Below, one piece after another: positions 33,833 to 44,544 of a stretch of DNA of 64,000 bases. Below the pieces are notes generated by a model. It was not told the origin of the DNA and did no database searches. It worked only from the letters and a program-made list of their open reading frames with translations. Within the stretch, counting starts at the first letter, position 1. The number at the start of each line of letters is the position of its first letter. Made by a program: the position numbers and the translations under genes. The stretch covers positions 174,356,382 through 174,420,381 of the forward strand of contig JARDYH010000003.1 of the NCBI GenBank assembly GCA_029215795.1, read 5' to 3'. The stretch is from Anniella stebbinsi. Taxonomy: Eukaryota; Chordata; Lepidosauria; Squamata; Anniellidae.

Positions 33833-34640
33833 TAGTCCCAGAGCCAGGCAGGATTTATTTATCCTAGCCAGTGCAAAAGCTTTGTGAATATTTTTTGTTT
33901 ATATATGACAGAAGTGTCCCAGAAAAGTAAGTTTTACAAATTCCAGTGGGGGGGGGCTGCATGATGACGTCATCAATATGGCTGCCGCTCTATTATGGAG
34001 TTGCCACATTTAAATACGCATAATGTCTCACCCGTTCATGCTGCAGAGATGAAATTTTGTTCTGAAATGTTTCAAATATTATGATAAATACTTTTTGTAT
34101 AATTACACAGTTTTTGTTAACTGCATTAGTTTTTGAGATAATTTCATTTGAACGTATAAAATCATTTAACCATGATTTACTCAAAAACTATACGACTTTC
34201 GAAAGAATACTCAAGAACAAAAAAGTTGCATTTTTTAATGATTAAGAAAATATATAATAACATGGGGTTTACTCCAACGCTTAGGGAATTATGAGTGATA
34301 TCTCGTCATACGTCCACTTTCTCAGGATTGTATGATTTTACAGTTTATCATACAGGGCTTTCATTTCAAAATGAAATATCTCTCAATCTGATGCACAAAT
34401 CATCTTGAACATGTTCAACTGTGATTTTTACAGTTCAAATGTTCTTTACAAAATTTCAAACAGGACGAGTATGATGATATATTTAAAAAATACAATTTAT
34501 TAGGTTGAATTGTTTTTAACAAATATTTTTAAAATCTTCAGCAAAAATTTACAATTTACAAAAGAAAAACTATGTTCTGTGAGAAGGGTTCACAGCTAAA
34601 TTTCATTGGATGTCCTCTTCACTTTCATTGGAACTGCTGT
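33833..34640. repeat. Left inverted arm of the palindromic element
   Basis: It is A+T rich and contains the palindrome TGACGTCA (33965-33972) next to caatatggctgccgc. The inner end of the arm is the 3' end of the broken gene (stop codon about 34603). Confidence 0.8.
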
Positions 34641-36205
34641 CATCACTGTCAAAATCACTTTCCTCATCTTCTTTTTCACTGTCCTCTTCTGTGGCCATTT
34701 CAAGATTTTCTGGGAGTGTTGGACCATCGTACCATTTTATTTGGTACGTACCATTTTCCAAGTACCAGCCGTGTTCAGTAGGATCAAGCCCGTCGTCAGG
34801 TTTTCTACAATCTGCGCGTTTCCACAGCCATGACACTGAATTGCTTCTTTTAATCTTTTGGATTAATGCAGGTTTAGATGGAGGCAGCATTGTTGGGTCA
34901 ATCCCTTTAACTTTGGAGAATGCCTTAGACTGGATCTTAGGTGTTGTTTTCTTCATAAATAGACTGTATCTTACTTCACTCACAGAGGAGTATCTAGGAT
35001 GGCCATACATGTCACACACAAATTTCTCCAACCCAGCTATGTTTTCTTCAGTTAAAGTTAATGACTCACTTAGCTGGCTGAGAATTTCTTGGAATTCATG
35101 ATTCTTTTTCATGATTTCAAATGGTTTAACTTTTCCCTGTCTTGCAAATTCAGCTCTGAAATCAGACCCTGTAAAAGCGTGGTAGCCAGACAAGGCCTCT
35201 ACCAGATCATGTCCAAGCTCCTCTGTGATACAAGTTACATTGATCGTCTTTCTGCTGTTGTTAGAAGACACGACACAATCAAACCAAACCCGAGAGTTTA
35301 GGAAAGTGCTTTTGATGATAAATTAACAGAACCAACACATCACTGTCATTTGCTCTAACCAGGATATTCTTTGCCTGATCACTATCATGTGATGTATGTT
35401 GGATGTGCCAAATAATCCTTATGTCTGCCTCTTGATGATGGCAAGCAAGTTCAGGCACCTCTGTTGCCTCAACACTGTCATCCTTGTTGGTGTATTTGCA
35501 ACACACAGTCTCTGCTCCGACAAAGAGAATTTTGCCTGCCAGAAGTGAAGCATACTTGTGATTTTTCCATTCATTGTAAAGGAAAGATGTAAGTTTTAAA
35601 CTGCTCATTCTGAAGTGCATCAACTGTCTTTTTTGGGGGTCTTCTGATCTGCGGCTGTTACTTTGATATCAGTTGTTGGTACAGTTGTTCGTTGTTCATG
35701 TTCACAATCTTTTATGCTTTGATAGCCGTTAAGTGTTAAACAGCAGGTGCACTTCCTTAGCTGGTGTTGTGTTCCAGCAATTTACGTGCAAAAGCTCCGT
35801 AAGTTTCCGGGAACTACAAAGTGTGCAACACGAACATTGCATCATATACAGCCACATCTATGTGAGGCTGACCTGTAGTTATATCATGCTCCTCATCTAA
35901 ATTCTGGTACTTTTCTAGCCCGTGCATCAACTTACTTTTGTCTGTTTTATTCATTGATCCACCGATCTGAGCAAGAGAGAATGGCACGGGAGTTAGAGGA
36001 TACTCAATCACTTTTTTCACATCACATTTTTGAAAAGCTGCCATGAGAATTACTTTACCGAAAGCATCTAAAGTGCATTTGGCAACCTCTAGTTTCTTTC
36101 GTTCCGTTTTCAGGTTACTGGATGCAATAGAAGACGCGCAGTTAGCTACCAAATTTCGGGGTATGGGCTTTTCAACATTCTTTGGAACTTACACGTACAT
36201 CTTAC
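34603..36205 (-). pseudogene. Broken gene of an uncharacterised transposon-associated protein family
   Basis: Three minus-strand frames line up as one former gene. 36152-35814 starts before ANCASSIASS and ends near HIDVAVYDAMFVLHTL. 35623-35279 has a QEADIRI block followed by ANDSDVLVLLIYH. 35271-34603 starts with a short Ser/Asn/Lys lead, then GYHAFTGSDFRAEFARQGKV, an SWLWKR block, HGWYLENGTY and a Ser/Asp/Glu-rich tail ending ESEEDIQ. The order EADxRI, D(S/T)DVLVL, H(A)xTGxD is one I recognise from large, uncharacterised, multi-copy protein families in invertebrates and fish. The spaced acidic residues recall PIN/FEN-like nucleases, but that is inference. Between the frames (35623-35814 and 35271-35279) there are frameshifts and stops, with decayed family sequence still visible. 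The start is unknown because the N-terminal part runs into the right arm. Confidence 0.7.
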
Positions 36206-37081
36206 TGAACACGGCTGGTACTTGGAAAATGGCAGGTAGCAGTTCCAATGAAAGTGAAGAGGTCATGCAATGAAATTTATTTGTGAACTCTTCTCACAGA
36301 ACATAGTTTTTATTTTGTAAATTGTAAATTTTTGCTGAAGATTTTAAAAACATTTGTTAAAAACAATTCAACCTAATAAATTGTATTTTTAAATATATCA
36401 TCATACTCGTCCTGTTTGAAATTTTGTAAAGAACATTTGAACATGTTCAACTGTAAAAATCACAGTTGAACATGTTCAAGATGATCTGTGCATCAGATTG
36501 AGAGATATTTAAGGTGGATACTTTTGAAATGAAAGCCCTGTATGATAAACTGTAACATCATACAATCCTGAGAAAGTGGACGTATGACGAGATATCACTC
36601 ATAATTCCCTAAGCATTGGAGTAAACCCCATGTTATTATATATTTTCTTAATCATTAAAAAATGCAACTTTTTTGTTTGTTCTTGAGTATTCCTTCGAAA
36701 GTCGTATAGTTTTTGAGTAACTCATGGTTACACATAACCAATGTGAACACTGATTTTATACATTCAAATAAAATTATCTCAAAAGCTAAGGCAGTTAACA
36801 AAAACTGTGTAATTACAAAAAGTATTTGTCATTAAATTTGAAATATTTCAGAACAAAATTCATCTCTGTAGCATAAACGGGTGAGACGTTATGCATATTT
36901 AAATGTGGCAACTACATAATAGCGCAGCAGCCATATTGATGACGTCATCATGCAGCCCACCACCACTGGAATTTAGTAAGACTCACTTTTCTGAGACACT
37001 TCTGTCATATATAAACAAAAAATATTCACAAAGCTTTTGCACTGGCTAGGATAAATAAATCCTGCTCTGGCTCTGGGACTA
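36206..37081. repeat. Right inverted arm, including a displaced copy of the gene's 3' end
   Basis: On the plus strand, 36232-36273 reads a tail with SSSNESEE just before a stop. This is the same C-terminus found on the minus strand at 34603-34640. Bases 36210-36233 (gaacacggctggtacttgga) match the inverse of 34757-34779, but about 110 bp between the two blocks are deleted here. The TGACGTCA palindrome recurs at 36940-36947. A local hairpin, ttgaacatgttcaactgtaa and its inverse, lies at about 36437-36480. Confidence 0.8.
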
Positions 37082-39087
37082 TTAGTAATGATTAGGGTAC
37101 AAAGTTGGGCAGGAGACAGTGAACATTTTCAGTTCAAAATTAGGGCTCTATGGTTTCCAAATATCCTCTAAAATCCTACCTTTTCACATGGGTTCACTCC
37201 AGTTCATTCCTTATCTCAACAGCGGTTTGTGTTAGCAGTGTTCTTCTTGCTGGCTAGATCCTACCCAAGAAGAAGCCACATAGCTAGCATTATTATGCCA
37301 TAATACAATGTAGCCAAACAGATTTGACTACGTGATGCTTTCACAAAAGCCAAATCAGAGTAAGGTCAATGTTCCCAGCTCTTACTCTCTGTGGGTGAAA
37401 ATCTTTGCCTTCATTTACAAAAGTCACTGAAACAAGGAAGGTGTTTCATAGACGGTAATGAAATATTTCCCAGAAAACCGCTCTAGTAATGGTGGTGGCA
37501 TATGAGAAATATATATGCATTTGGTGAAGAAGGAAATGATAATCTGGAAAGACCCTTGGCTCTGTAGTAGCCATAATCATTCATGCACCCGACAAGCCTA
37601 CAAAGCTACTACTGTGTAAACAAGTTAATGTCTGCAGGAGAAGAACAGCAACAGAGCTTGATCCAGCCTCCTTTCATGTTCACCATATTCTCTTCATCTG
37701 CTTCCCTCCAGATTGAAAACATTAAACCAGACTCTGTGAAGAGACATTGCTGTATTCCTTCCAAGTTGTTATCAATGTAAAGAGTACTTTCTCCCATTAA
37801 CATGGGACACAATAGGGAATTGGAATGATGAAATATGCATAAAGGAAATGGGGTCACGCACCCAGTCATTATTTGGAATTACAGTATACCGAGCGCAGCA
37901 ATGCTTCCCTTAAATCTAATGAGAAGGAAATATCCAGAGAGGTGATGTAAACACTTGTGAGTTCACATACTCTGTAGGAGGAAGAGCTTGGCTCCAGCTC
38001 AGAAAGCAACTCAGAGGAGGCAGAAAAGAAATCAAGGGAAAGAAGGGCATGGCTTTCATTACTAAGTCTCATCAAATACAGTCATTGCCTGTTTCCCTGT
38101 ACCCTCCATTCTTTTCAGTGAAGCTCACACAAGATGGGGCAGTGTGTGTGGGGGGGGGGAGTGTATGGCCCATTATGCAGAACTCCTGCTTTGGATGAGG
38201 TAAGAGGGAATGGAAACATGTCAGAGCATGTAAAGTCCAACCATTCATTTGCAGCAATACCACCACCCAATCAACCACTCACAGAAGGACGCACCGATGT
38301 GCATTTTGCCGCTCCCTTGTCCACTGGATCTCTGCAGTTCTGTTGGGCAAATGCCTGCCCAGTCGGGGTGCCTGTATCGAGAACACCTTCTCTCAGGTCA
38401 CTGTGTATTGAACCCCAGGCAAATGCAGCACTGTCAAGAGAGCATCCCTACTTAATAATCAGGCAGGTACATAGTAAAGGAGAAGGTGTTCCATCAGGTA
38501 TCTTGATGTGGGTTGTCTGTATGCATTTTATGTGATATGACTGGGTGCAATGCCAGAAATGCCAGGTTTCTGAGGGCCCTTGGGCAAGACACCTTCAATG
38601 GGCCTCCTCTTTCAGGGAGTCTACCTTCTCATTGCCATTGTCACCAGCTGCTCTTGCTCCTCATCCTCATTCTCATCATTCACTTGCTTGTTTGCTTGAT
38701 AGACGGAGAGTGAGTGAGCAAGTCAGCAATGGCGTCTTTTGCTTCTCCTTCTAACCACCACCATTGCCTGCACAACAGTGAGAGGCAGGTGAACAAGCAG
38801 TTTACTGGGACGAAGAGGAGGAGCAACTACAGGGGCTTTTGGCTGCCTGGGTGTGGGCTCTCGGCAGGTACCCAACCATGCCTACTCTTGATGGCAGCCC
38901 TGATGAGGAGTGTGCCAGGCTAATGGAAACAAGGTACAGAAACACCTGTTGAACTTCACAGGCATGCTGCTCCCTTTGTGGCATTCACCGGATGCTATGC
39001 TATCCTGGAGCATAGTTGTAAGATTAATGTCAGATATGAGAATTGTGCCCATCTTAAATAATGATAGTAATAATTTGAACACTCTGT
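37082..39087. other. Unassigned non-coding DNA
   Basis: No gene or element is recognised. A G run lies at about 38148-38159. Confidence 0.4.
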
Positions 39088-39142
39088 TGGCATCTGTTGA
39101 CTTAATTTAAAAGATGACTGATCCAAGATAGTGAGCATTTAT
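39088..39142 (+). repeat. Short direct duplicate, copy A
   Basis: The stretch ggcatctgttgacttaattt through atccaagatagtgagca matches 39988-40034 (ggcacctgttgacctaattt and onward) with a few differences, about 900 bp away. Confidence 0.6.
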
Positions 39143-39987
39143 CTAGTGCTTCACGTAGAGTATGTCCATCATTTTTATTGCATCCCTGTAATTTAGGCCC
39201 ACAACAGCCCTTTCCAAGTGTTCTGTTTTGTAACCGTGGAGGGGCCGCGGGGCCACGCACATAACCCGTGCTTCATCCCACAGTGAGCATCAAAATCTGA
39301 AGAGAGATTATCATTGGGTTCTGATGAATGTGGCGACAGTCCTCCTCGTGGTCGGGACCCTAGAATGGTGAAGAGGACGGCAAACCTGTTCAGCTGAACA
39401 TGGTTACGGTCTCTTTTCCAGCTCAACACCTGAATAGGGCCATTGTTAAACCCATATTCCAAATTGGGCGGAGGGAACGCCTGAAGCAGAGAGAAGGAGG
39501 GGGTGCTTACAATTGCCCTGCAATGTAATTCAGGATAATATTTCCATGCCAGAAATGGATGAGTACACTCTGAGGTTGAGAGATCATAACTGGCTGATAC
39601 CTATTAAGGCCAAGCTATACATCACTGGCTAATACTCATAAATAAATCCTGATAGGTGATTTTCCGTAAGAAAAAGCAGCTTCCATGTGGTGATTTGGAA
39701 CAGAGAAGTTGCTGTGAGAAGGAGGGCTTAACTCTTTCACACTTGCTCTTTCTCCACTCAAGCTACATACACCCTACAGCAGCAACAGCAGCAGCAGCAG
39801 CTCAAACATAATATTGGAAATTATTTTGGTTGTGTTGTATCACCCTTAGCAAGCTCAACGTGATGGGGAAATTTTGAACCAGGGTCTTCTGAACATATAG
39901 CTCTTTCTATTAACCACAGCATCATACACTAGTTTTAGTTTATATTTTGTGATGGTCTACTTCTCTAAAGTCAATGGCAATAAATGG
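39143..39987. other. Unassigned non-coding DNA
   Basis: No gene is recognised. A short (CAG)n run lies at 39778-39801. Confidence 0.4.
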
Positions 39988-40034
39988 CACCTGTTGACCT
40001 AATTTAAAAGACAGCTGATCCTAGATAGTGGGCA
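39988..40034 (+). repeat. Short direct duplicate, copy B
   Basis: Partner of 39088-39142. The shared core is taatttaaaaga, then gatcc, agatagtg and gca. Confidence 0.6.
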
Positions 40035-40147
40035 CTTGCACAAAACACTGCTACTTTGGGAAAACCTTTGAAGTACAGTGCTCTGACCTTTTGCCTCCAC
40101 CATCCTTCCACCAGCAAAGTACGCCTATGGTTACAGTATGCCAAAGG

Positions 40148-40262
40148 GATCAGGAACCTGGCACACTCCTGGTGTTTTGGACTACAGCTGCCATCATCCC
40201 AAGACAGCATGGTCAAAGATGTTGTAGTCCAAAACATCTGCAGGGCACCAGATTGCCAACAC
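40148..40262. repeat. Inverted-repeat element, ACTCCCATCA family
   Basis: The arms ttttggactacagctgccat and gatgttgtagtccaaaacat, with outer aacctggcacact and agggcaccagattg blocks, form a hairpin centred near 40205. Confidence 0.65.
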
Positions 40263-40734
40263 CTGAGTGAGAGTTTAAAGTTGGATATGTTTGACATAGG
40301 TAAGTTATTGGTCTCTTTGCCTTTCCCAAGGCCAACCAGAGCTCAGGTAAGAGGTAGAAATAAACTAGAAAATGTAAGACTCAGCTAAAAGTCTTGCAAG
40401 TACAGCATATGCACCGCAAACAGCCATTCCCACCCACTGTTCTCCATGTTATGAAACTGCAAGTTATATAATTAACTTTCCACATCATCTGACTTTTCTG
40501 TTTTGGAATCTTTGGTCTCTAGTTCCCATTTTTATAACCTCAAATTAGCTTTGTTAAGCAGGATAGACAGCTACTTAAAACTTTTGCAAGTTCAGTGATA
40601 TCAGACAAATGTGCTTACCTGAGCCAGTTTTTATCAGATGATATGGACAGCTGAAATGCACTGTTGTCAGTTGTGAGTGTTCATTTGTTTATTTATTTAT
40701 GCATGCATAATGGTATAGATTCAGACCCAATTTG

Positions 40735-40815
40735 GAAATGCTTATCTACTCAGAAGTACTCCTTCCTAGGAACTTACTCCCAGGTAAGCATACATAAGAT
40801 TTCATAGGATTTGTA
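40735..40815. repeat. Short dispersed repeat fragment
   Basis: It contains ttatctactcagaagtac and aacttactcccaggtaagca, as at 6287-6405. Confidence 0.5.
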
Positions 40816-40899
40816 TCCCTGGCTAACCACACATTCTGATTTGCAAGAAGCATAAGAAGTGGTGTGCTACACCAGACAAAAGTCATTCTGTTCCCAGAG

Positions 40900-41090
40900 G
40901 GACTGTTCAGACAACATGGTAAGCCATGATTAAGCCGCTAAGCCTTTTAAAGCAAATGGTTAGTGAGCATGTTTAAACCATGATTATATAGCCACCATGG
41001 TTAGGAATGGTTCACACGACACAAAAAGCCATAATGTTTAGCTCAACATGCTTAACCACTGTGGCTTAGTGTGTTGTCTGAACAGGGTCA
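40900..41090. mobile_element. TIR element, 'gttcagacaacac' group
   Basis: The left end ctgttcagacaacatggtaa and right end cttagtgtgttgtctgaaca are inverted. The inside has taaaccatgattatatagcc and gccaccatggttagg, as in 14384-14595. It is non-coding. Confidence 0.65.
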
Positions 41091-41098
41091 GAGTGGGA

Positions 41099-41345
41099 AA
41101 CCAGATGCCTATGGGATCTTCACAAACAGGCCATGAGTACAATAGCACTCTCCTATAATAGCATTCATAGTAAGACCAACTTACTGCTTCTGATGGAGGG
41201 TGTAATACATAGTCATCATAACGAGGAACCACTGATAGCCTTATTCTCCATGTATTTGCCTAATCCCCTTTTAAAGTTGTCCATGTTGGTGGCTGCCAGT
41301 ACACATTAAGATAGTGAATTCCATAGTTTAACCATGTGCAGTGAT
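41099..41345 (-). repeat. CR1-like LINE 3' fragment
   Basis: It matches 11800-12000 in order: gagtacaatagcactctcct, ccactgatagccttattctc, taatccccttttaaa, then gttggtggctgccag and catagtttaaccatgtgc. Read on the minus strand it is the extreme C-terminus and 3' untranslated region. Confidence 0.6.
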
Positions 41346-41502
41346 GGGTGAACTTTGCCAGACTGAAATTATTATTTACTCAGAAAGTAATGAATACTTT
41401 TTTGGAAAGGGAAGAGAAATGATTCATTTTCTATTCTATTCATTTGGGAAGAGTAGTGATTCATTTTCTATTCTGCCCTCTCTGATTTTTTTTTTAAAAA
41501 AA

Positions 41503-41700
41503 TTGGGGATAATTTATTTATTTATTTTTATTTATTTATTACATTTGTATACCGCCCCATAGCCGAAGCTCTCTGGGCGGTTTACATAGGATTAAAAACA
41601 ATTAAAAACAATATACAAAAATTAAAACAGCAAAAACATACAACATACACACAATCTATACATTTAAAACCACATCAACACTTCAAAAACTACACAGGAA
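41503..41700 (-). repeat. L2-type LINE 3' end, 5'-truncated
   Basis: The stretch ttacatttgtataccgcccc through ctctgggcggtttacatagg and the A-rich blocks after it are almost identical to 55033-55165, the 3' end of the young L2. The TTTA-type tail is at 41511-41540. It is a recent-looking short insertion. Confidence 0.8.
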
Positions 41701-41910
41701 TAAATCCTATTTAGCTCAATAAGGACTTCTGCTTTACCCCCCAAAAAGTTCAGAGTTGTTTACATATGATCCCCAGACAGCTTTCTACCCAGGACTTGTA
41801 CTGGGTCAAGCTTTTCTTAACTTCAGTGACAAAATTTGATCATGTGTTCCTGACAATTCCCTGACAATTCCCTGGGATTGTTTTACTGTTATTTAACATA
41901 ATAAAATCAG

Positions 41911-41912
<2 letters not shown>

Positions 41913-41955
<43 letters not shown>
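41913..41955. repeat. (TATC)n microsatellite
   Basis: About ten perfect units. Confidence 0.95.
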
Positions 41956-42639
41956 TTACCTAGATATAGATGATTTAAAATGCTGTAGCCATGGTGGGGG
42001 GCGGGGAGCTGTGATGCTCTGAAACTAATGTTGCACATAGCTCAATATAGGCCTGTCACACTTGCACAACTTCATTCCACACAGGTCTCGTAACAACAAT
42101 GGACATTCTTATTGAGGGCAAATAGTACACTTTCTCAGTGACAACATCAAATGGTTTGTAATTTGCTTTAATGGATATATGTTGCAAAATAGTCTATGAA
42201 ACAGAAGCACCACCTTAACTTACGTTATGTTAACCTTAACTTGAGGTTAAGGTCCTTTGGAAAGCATATTTGGACCCTGCCTAAGAAATTAGAAACAACT
42301 GCTTGTTTACTTCATGGAAAAAATGTCCAAACCCTTATTCTCACTTACCATCTTTTCTTCCTCCAAAGCCTATACGTGAGAAAACTGGTGGCCAGGGAAT
42401 TTAATTTGACATACGAAAATGCATTTTAATTTGATAGTTGACATAAAAGAATAATAAGCAATATAAGCAATGTGGTACATTTGAAATTCACAGATTATAC
42501 GGTTAAATAAAAGCTTCAAGCCATTCATTTAAGTGTAGCTTTGTACAGTTTTGAAATGTTAATAGAGTTGTGTTTATATGATGCTTGTGTTTCTCAACCT
42601 CTGGGATCAGGCAGCCGTGTGGATCCATATGTCTGTCAG
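41956..42639. other. Unassigned non-coding DNA
   Basis: I see no gene, TIR or LINE motif. Confidence 0.4.
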
Positions 42640-42740
42640 TCTGTGGCCAGGAAGACCTGGGCTTCCCATCCTTGAACCGTCATAAAGTTCACTGGTGGAC
42701 TGTGGGCCAGTCCTAGCCTGCCTAACCAAGAGATTGTGTG
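42640..42740 (+). repeat. Possible CORE-type SINE remnant
   Basis: The stretch cttgaaccgtcataaagttc, then actgtgggccagtcctagcc and tgcctaacc, resembles the conserved core of old vertebrate SINEs (a gtgaccttgggccagtcac-like phrase). It is only about 100 bp and diverged. Confidence 0.3.
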
Positions 42741-43111
42741 CCAGGCTAGAACTGACCTCTGCCAACTCGTCAGTCGAATGACACTGGCAAACATCACTCC
42801 ATCAGTCCAGCTGCAAAAAAAGAAAAGAAAAGAGCAAAAGAACTGGAGCTGTGCTCCCCTACATTCCTATCCCAACACACTAATATAGTTCAGGTCATTA
42901 AAGTCTTCGACAAATATAAAAATATAGGCTAAGTTTAGTCAAGCAATGACCATTTGTGGCCAGTTAACCCTACCCCTTTGCCCCAATTTTGTTATTGATC
43001 CATTAAGTCAGTGGTGGCTGCAAACACTCCCCCCACGCCATGATTTTGCTGGGAACTGGACAATTCTGCTTGTGAAGAAGGTGTGTACTCTCCTCGTTTT
43101 CAAACAAAATT

Positions 43112-43345
43112 GCAGTGGGCAGTGGAGGTTCATGGCTCCGATGTCAGCGGGGTGGTGGATCTGCTCCAGATTTCAATCAAAACTAGTTGGCACTGTAAAG
43201 GAGCTGTCCAAAGTGCTGGCCCTATTTTGGGGGGCGGGCTTCAGCACCTTGGATAGCTCCTTTAGAGTTCTGGTTGGTTCAGACGGAAACCCGGAGCAGA
43301 TTCACCACCGCACTGTCATCGGAGCCACTTTTCTCCACTGGCAGC
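43112..43345. mobile_element. Foldback element, arms about 105 bp
   Basis: The left arm ggctccgatgtcagcggggt, ggtggatctgctcc and aaaggagctgtccaaagtgc pairs with the right arm gcaccttggatagctccttt, ggagcagattcaccacc and actgtcatcggagcc. The centre is ccctattttggggggcggg. Both arms extend outward (cagtgggcagtggag against ctccactggcag). The plus-strand open frame over this region is a by-product. No target duplication is resolved. Confidence 0.7.
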
Positions 43346-43730
43346 AAGGGCTGTCACTTTGGCAGATTTGGCAAGAGCGGCAGCAGAGTGGTGTGGCCCC
43401 AGGGTCTCCAGCAGTGCCAAGCAAGTTCAGAAGATGAGAGTGCACAGAATTTCCATAAGAATCAGTGGGAGAAGGAAATGATGGAGATCAAAACCATACT
43501 GGCTCATTATTCACAGATAGTTCAACTTAGGTAACCCTATTTTCCTTGTGCTAAAGTGCTACCTACACTGTAGTAAAACCTCCTTCCTTTCCAGCTCTCC
43601 TTATACAACCCTGGTTTCAAAAACTACTGAGGAATCCCGAGTGACACAAGTAAAAACAGGCTTAAGTTAAAAGAAGAGTTGTGCAAGTGGCTTTTTCAAA
43701 GCAAACCTTCCTCCCTTGAAGCTGAAGTGA

Positions 43731-43731
<1 letters not shown>

Positions 43732-43762
<31 letters not shown>
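43732..43762. repeat. (ATT)n microsatellite
   Basis: About ten ATT units. Confidence 0.9.
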
Positions 43763-43763
<1 letters not shown>

Positions 43764-43853
43764 ACAGAAGGAATCAGAACTTCATATATTAATTGTTTTA
43801 GATCATTTCTTGCAATAAACACGTCTTTTAGTAATTGAGGGGAAATTGCAGGG

Positions 43854-43875
43854 AGAGAGAGAGAGAGAGAGAGAA
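43854..43875. repeat. (GA)n microsatellite
   Basis: About ten GA units. Confidence 0.9.
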
Positions 43876-44184
43876 AGCGCCCAACCCTGAGGTGATTTTA
43901 AACATAGTTCTTGAGAACATTATGTAGTCCGGATTATTTCTTATCTCAATAAAGCGTCAACCACTCAATCCCCAGAAACATAAATCATGAGGACCTTTTT
44001 CAAGGAAACGGATAGCTCCTGATTACTAGACAACAGAGTTCTCAGAAATAGAACGTCTGAGAACACAAAATTGTCCAAAGGTGGTAATCAGAGGAATTGA
44101 AACAGGTCATTGGATAAGCCTCCCATTGGAAGCATAGAATCCAGCAGCTCTCCTTGGATTATAAGAAAGAATCTTGTTGGGCAG

Positions 44185-44544
44185 TGAGGTGTCCTACTTT
44201 ACAAAGGGCAGTTCTCTATTTGAAGAGCTATTGAGTCCAAATCTGACTGAAGGTTAAAGAACCATAAGAATGGAGTGCAGGAAGGGGTGTTCCCATTTAT
44301 TTATTTATTTATTTATTTATTTACAATATTTATATACTGCTCCATGTCTAAAATAAATTCCAGAGCAGTGCACATAGGTATAAACAGTTAAAAGGAAGAT
44401 TATAAAAGCAAATTAAAATTGCTCAATTTAAAAACAAAGGACCTGTAAAAAACTGTGGCTAGTCAGCGAATTTGCAAGGTCACAGTCTCCCCCAACTAGT
44501 ATGAGATGTAGTGTATTTCTGTTTAAATGTTACCAATTCTTTCT
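44185..44544. repeat. Unclassified dispersed repeat, left part, split by L1
   Basis: It carries the gggcagttctctatttgaag, aaagaaccataag and gatgtagtgtatttctgttt blocks of the 17022 repeat. It ends in the L1 target duplication (44531-44544). An (ATTT)n-tailed LINE fragment sits inside at 44295-44460. Confidence 0.6.
44295..44460 (-). repeat. LINE 3' tail with (ATTT)n
   Basis: The sequence (ATTT)n then acaatatttatatactgctc, and A-rich blocks such as gtataaacagttaaaaggaa, has the usual minus-strand LINE 3'-end layout. The family is not assigned. Confidence 0.45.

Larger units (their letters stand above)
33833..37081. mobile_element. Large palindromic element with roughly 0.8-kb inverted arms
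   Basis: The outermost bases are tagtcccagagccaggcagg (33833 on) and its inverse ctctggctctgggacta (to 37081). Inverted homology continues inward over about 800 bp on each side (33833-34640 against 36230-37081) with scattered mismatches and small indels. For example, gatgacgtcatcaatatgg pairs with ccatattgatgacgtcatc, and caatttattaggttgaat pairs with its inverse near 36380. The middle holds a broken minus-strand gene. The flanks (ctat to the left, atta to the right) give at most a 2-bp AT duplication. No known transposase is visible, so the class is unresolved. Confidence 0.85.

Noticed and set aside
34610..35101. 163-codon plus-strand frame rich in Ser
   Set aside because: It is the antisense of the acidic Ser/Asp/Glu C-terminus of the minus-strand family gene.
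34603..36205. Endogenous virus assignment for the palindromic element
   Set aside because: No capsid, polymerase, integrase or protease motif is visible; long inverted arms alone do not identify a virus.
42946..43437. 163-codon plus-strand frame
   Set aside because: It spans a foldback element whose two arms account for most of it; no protein motif.
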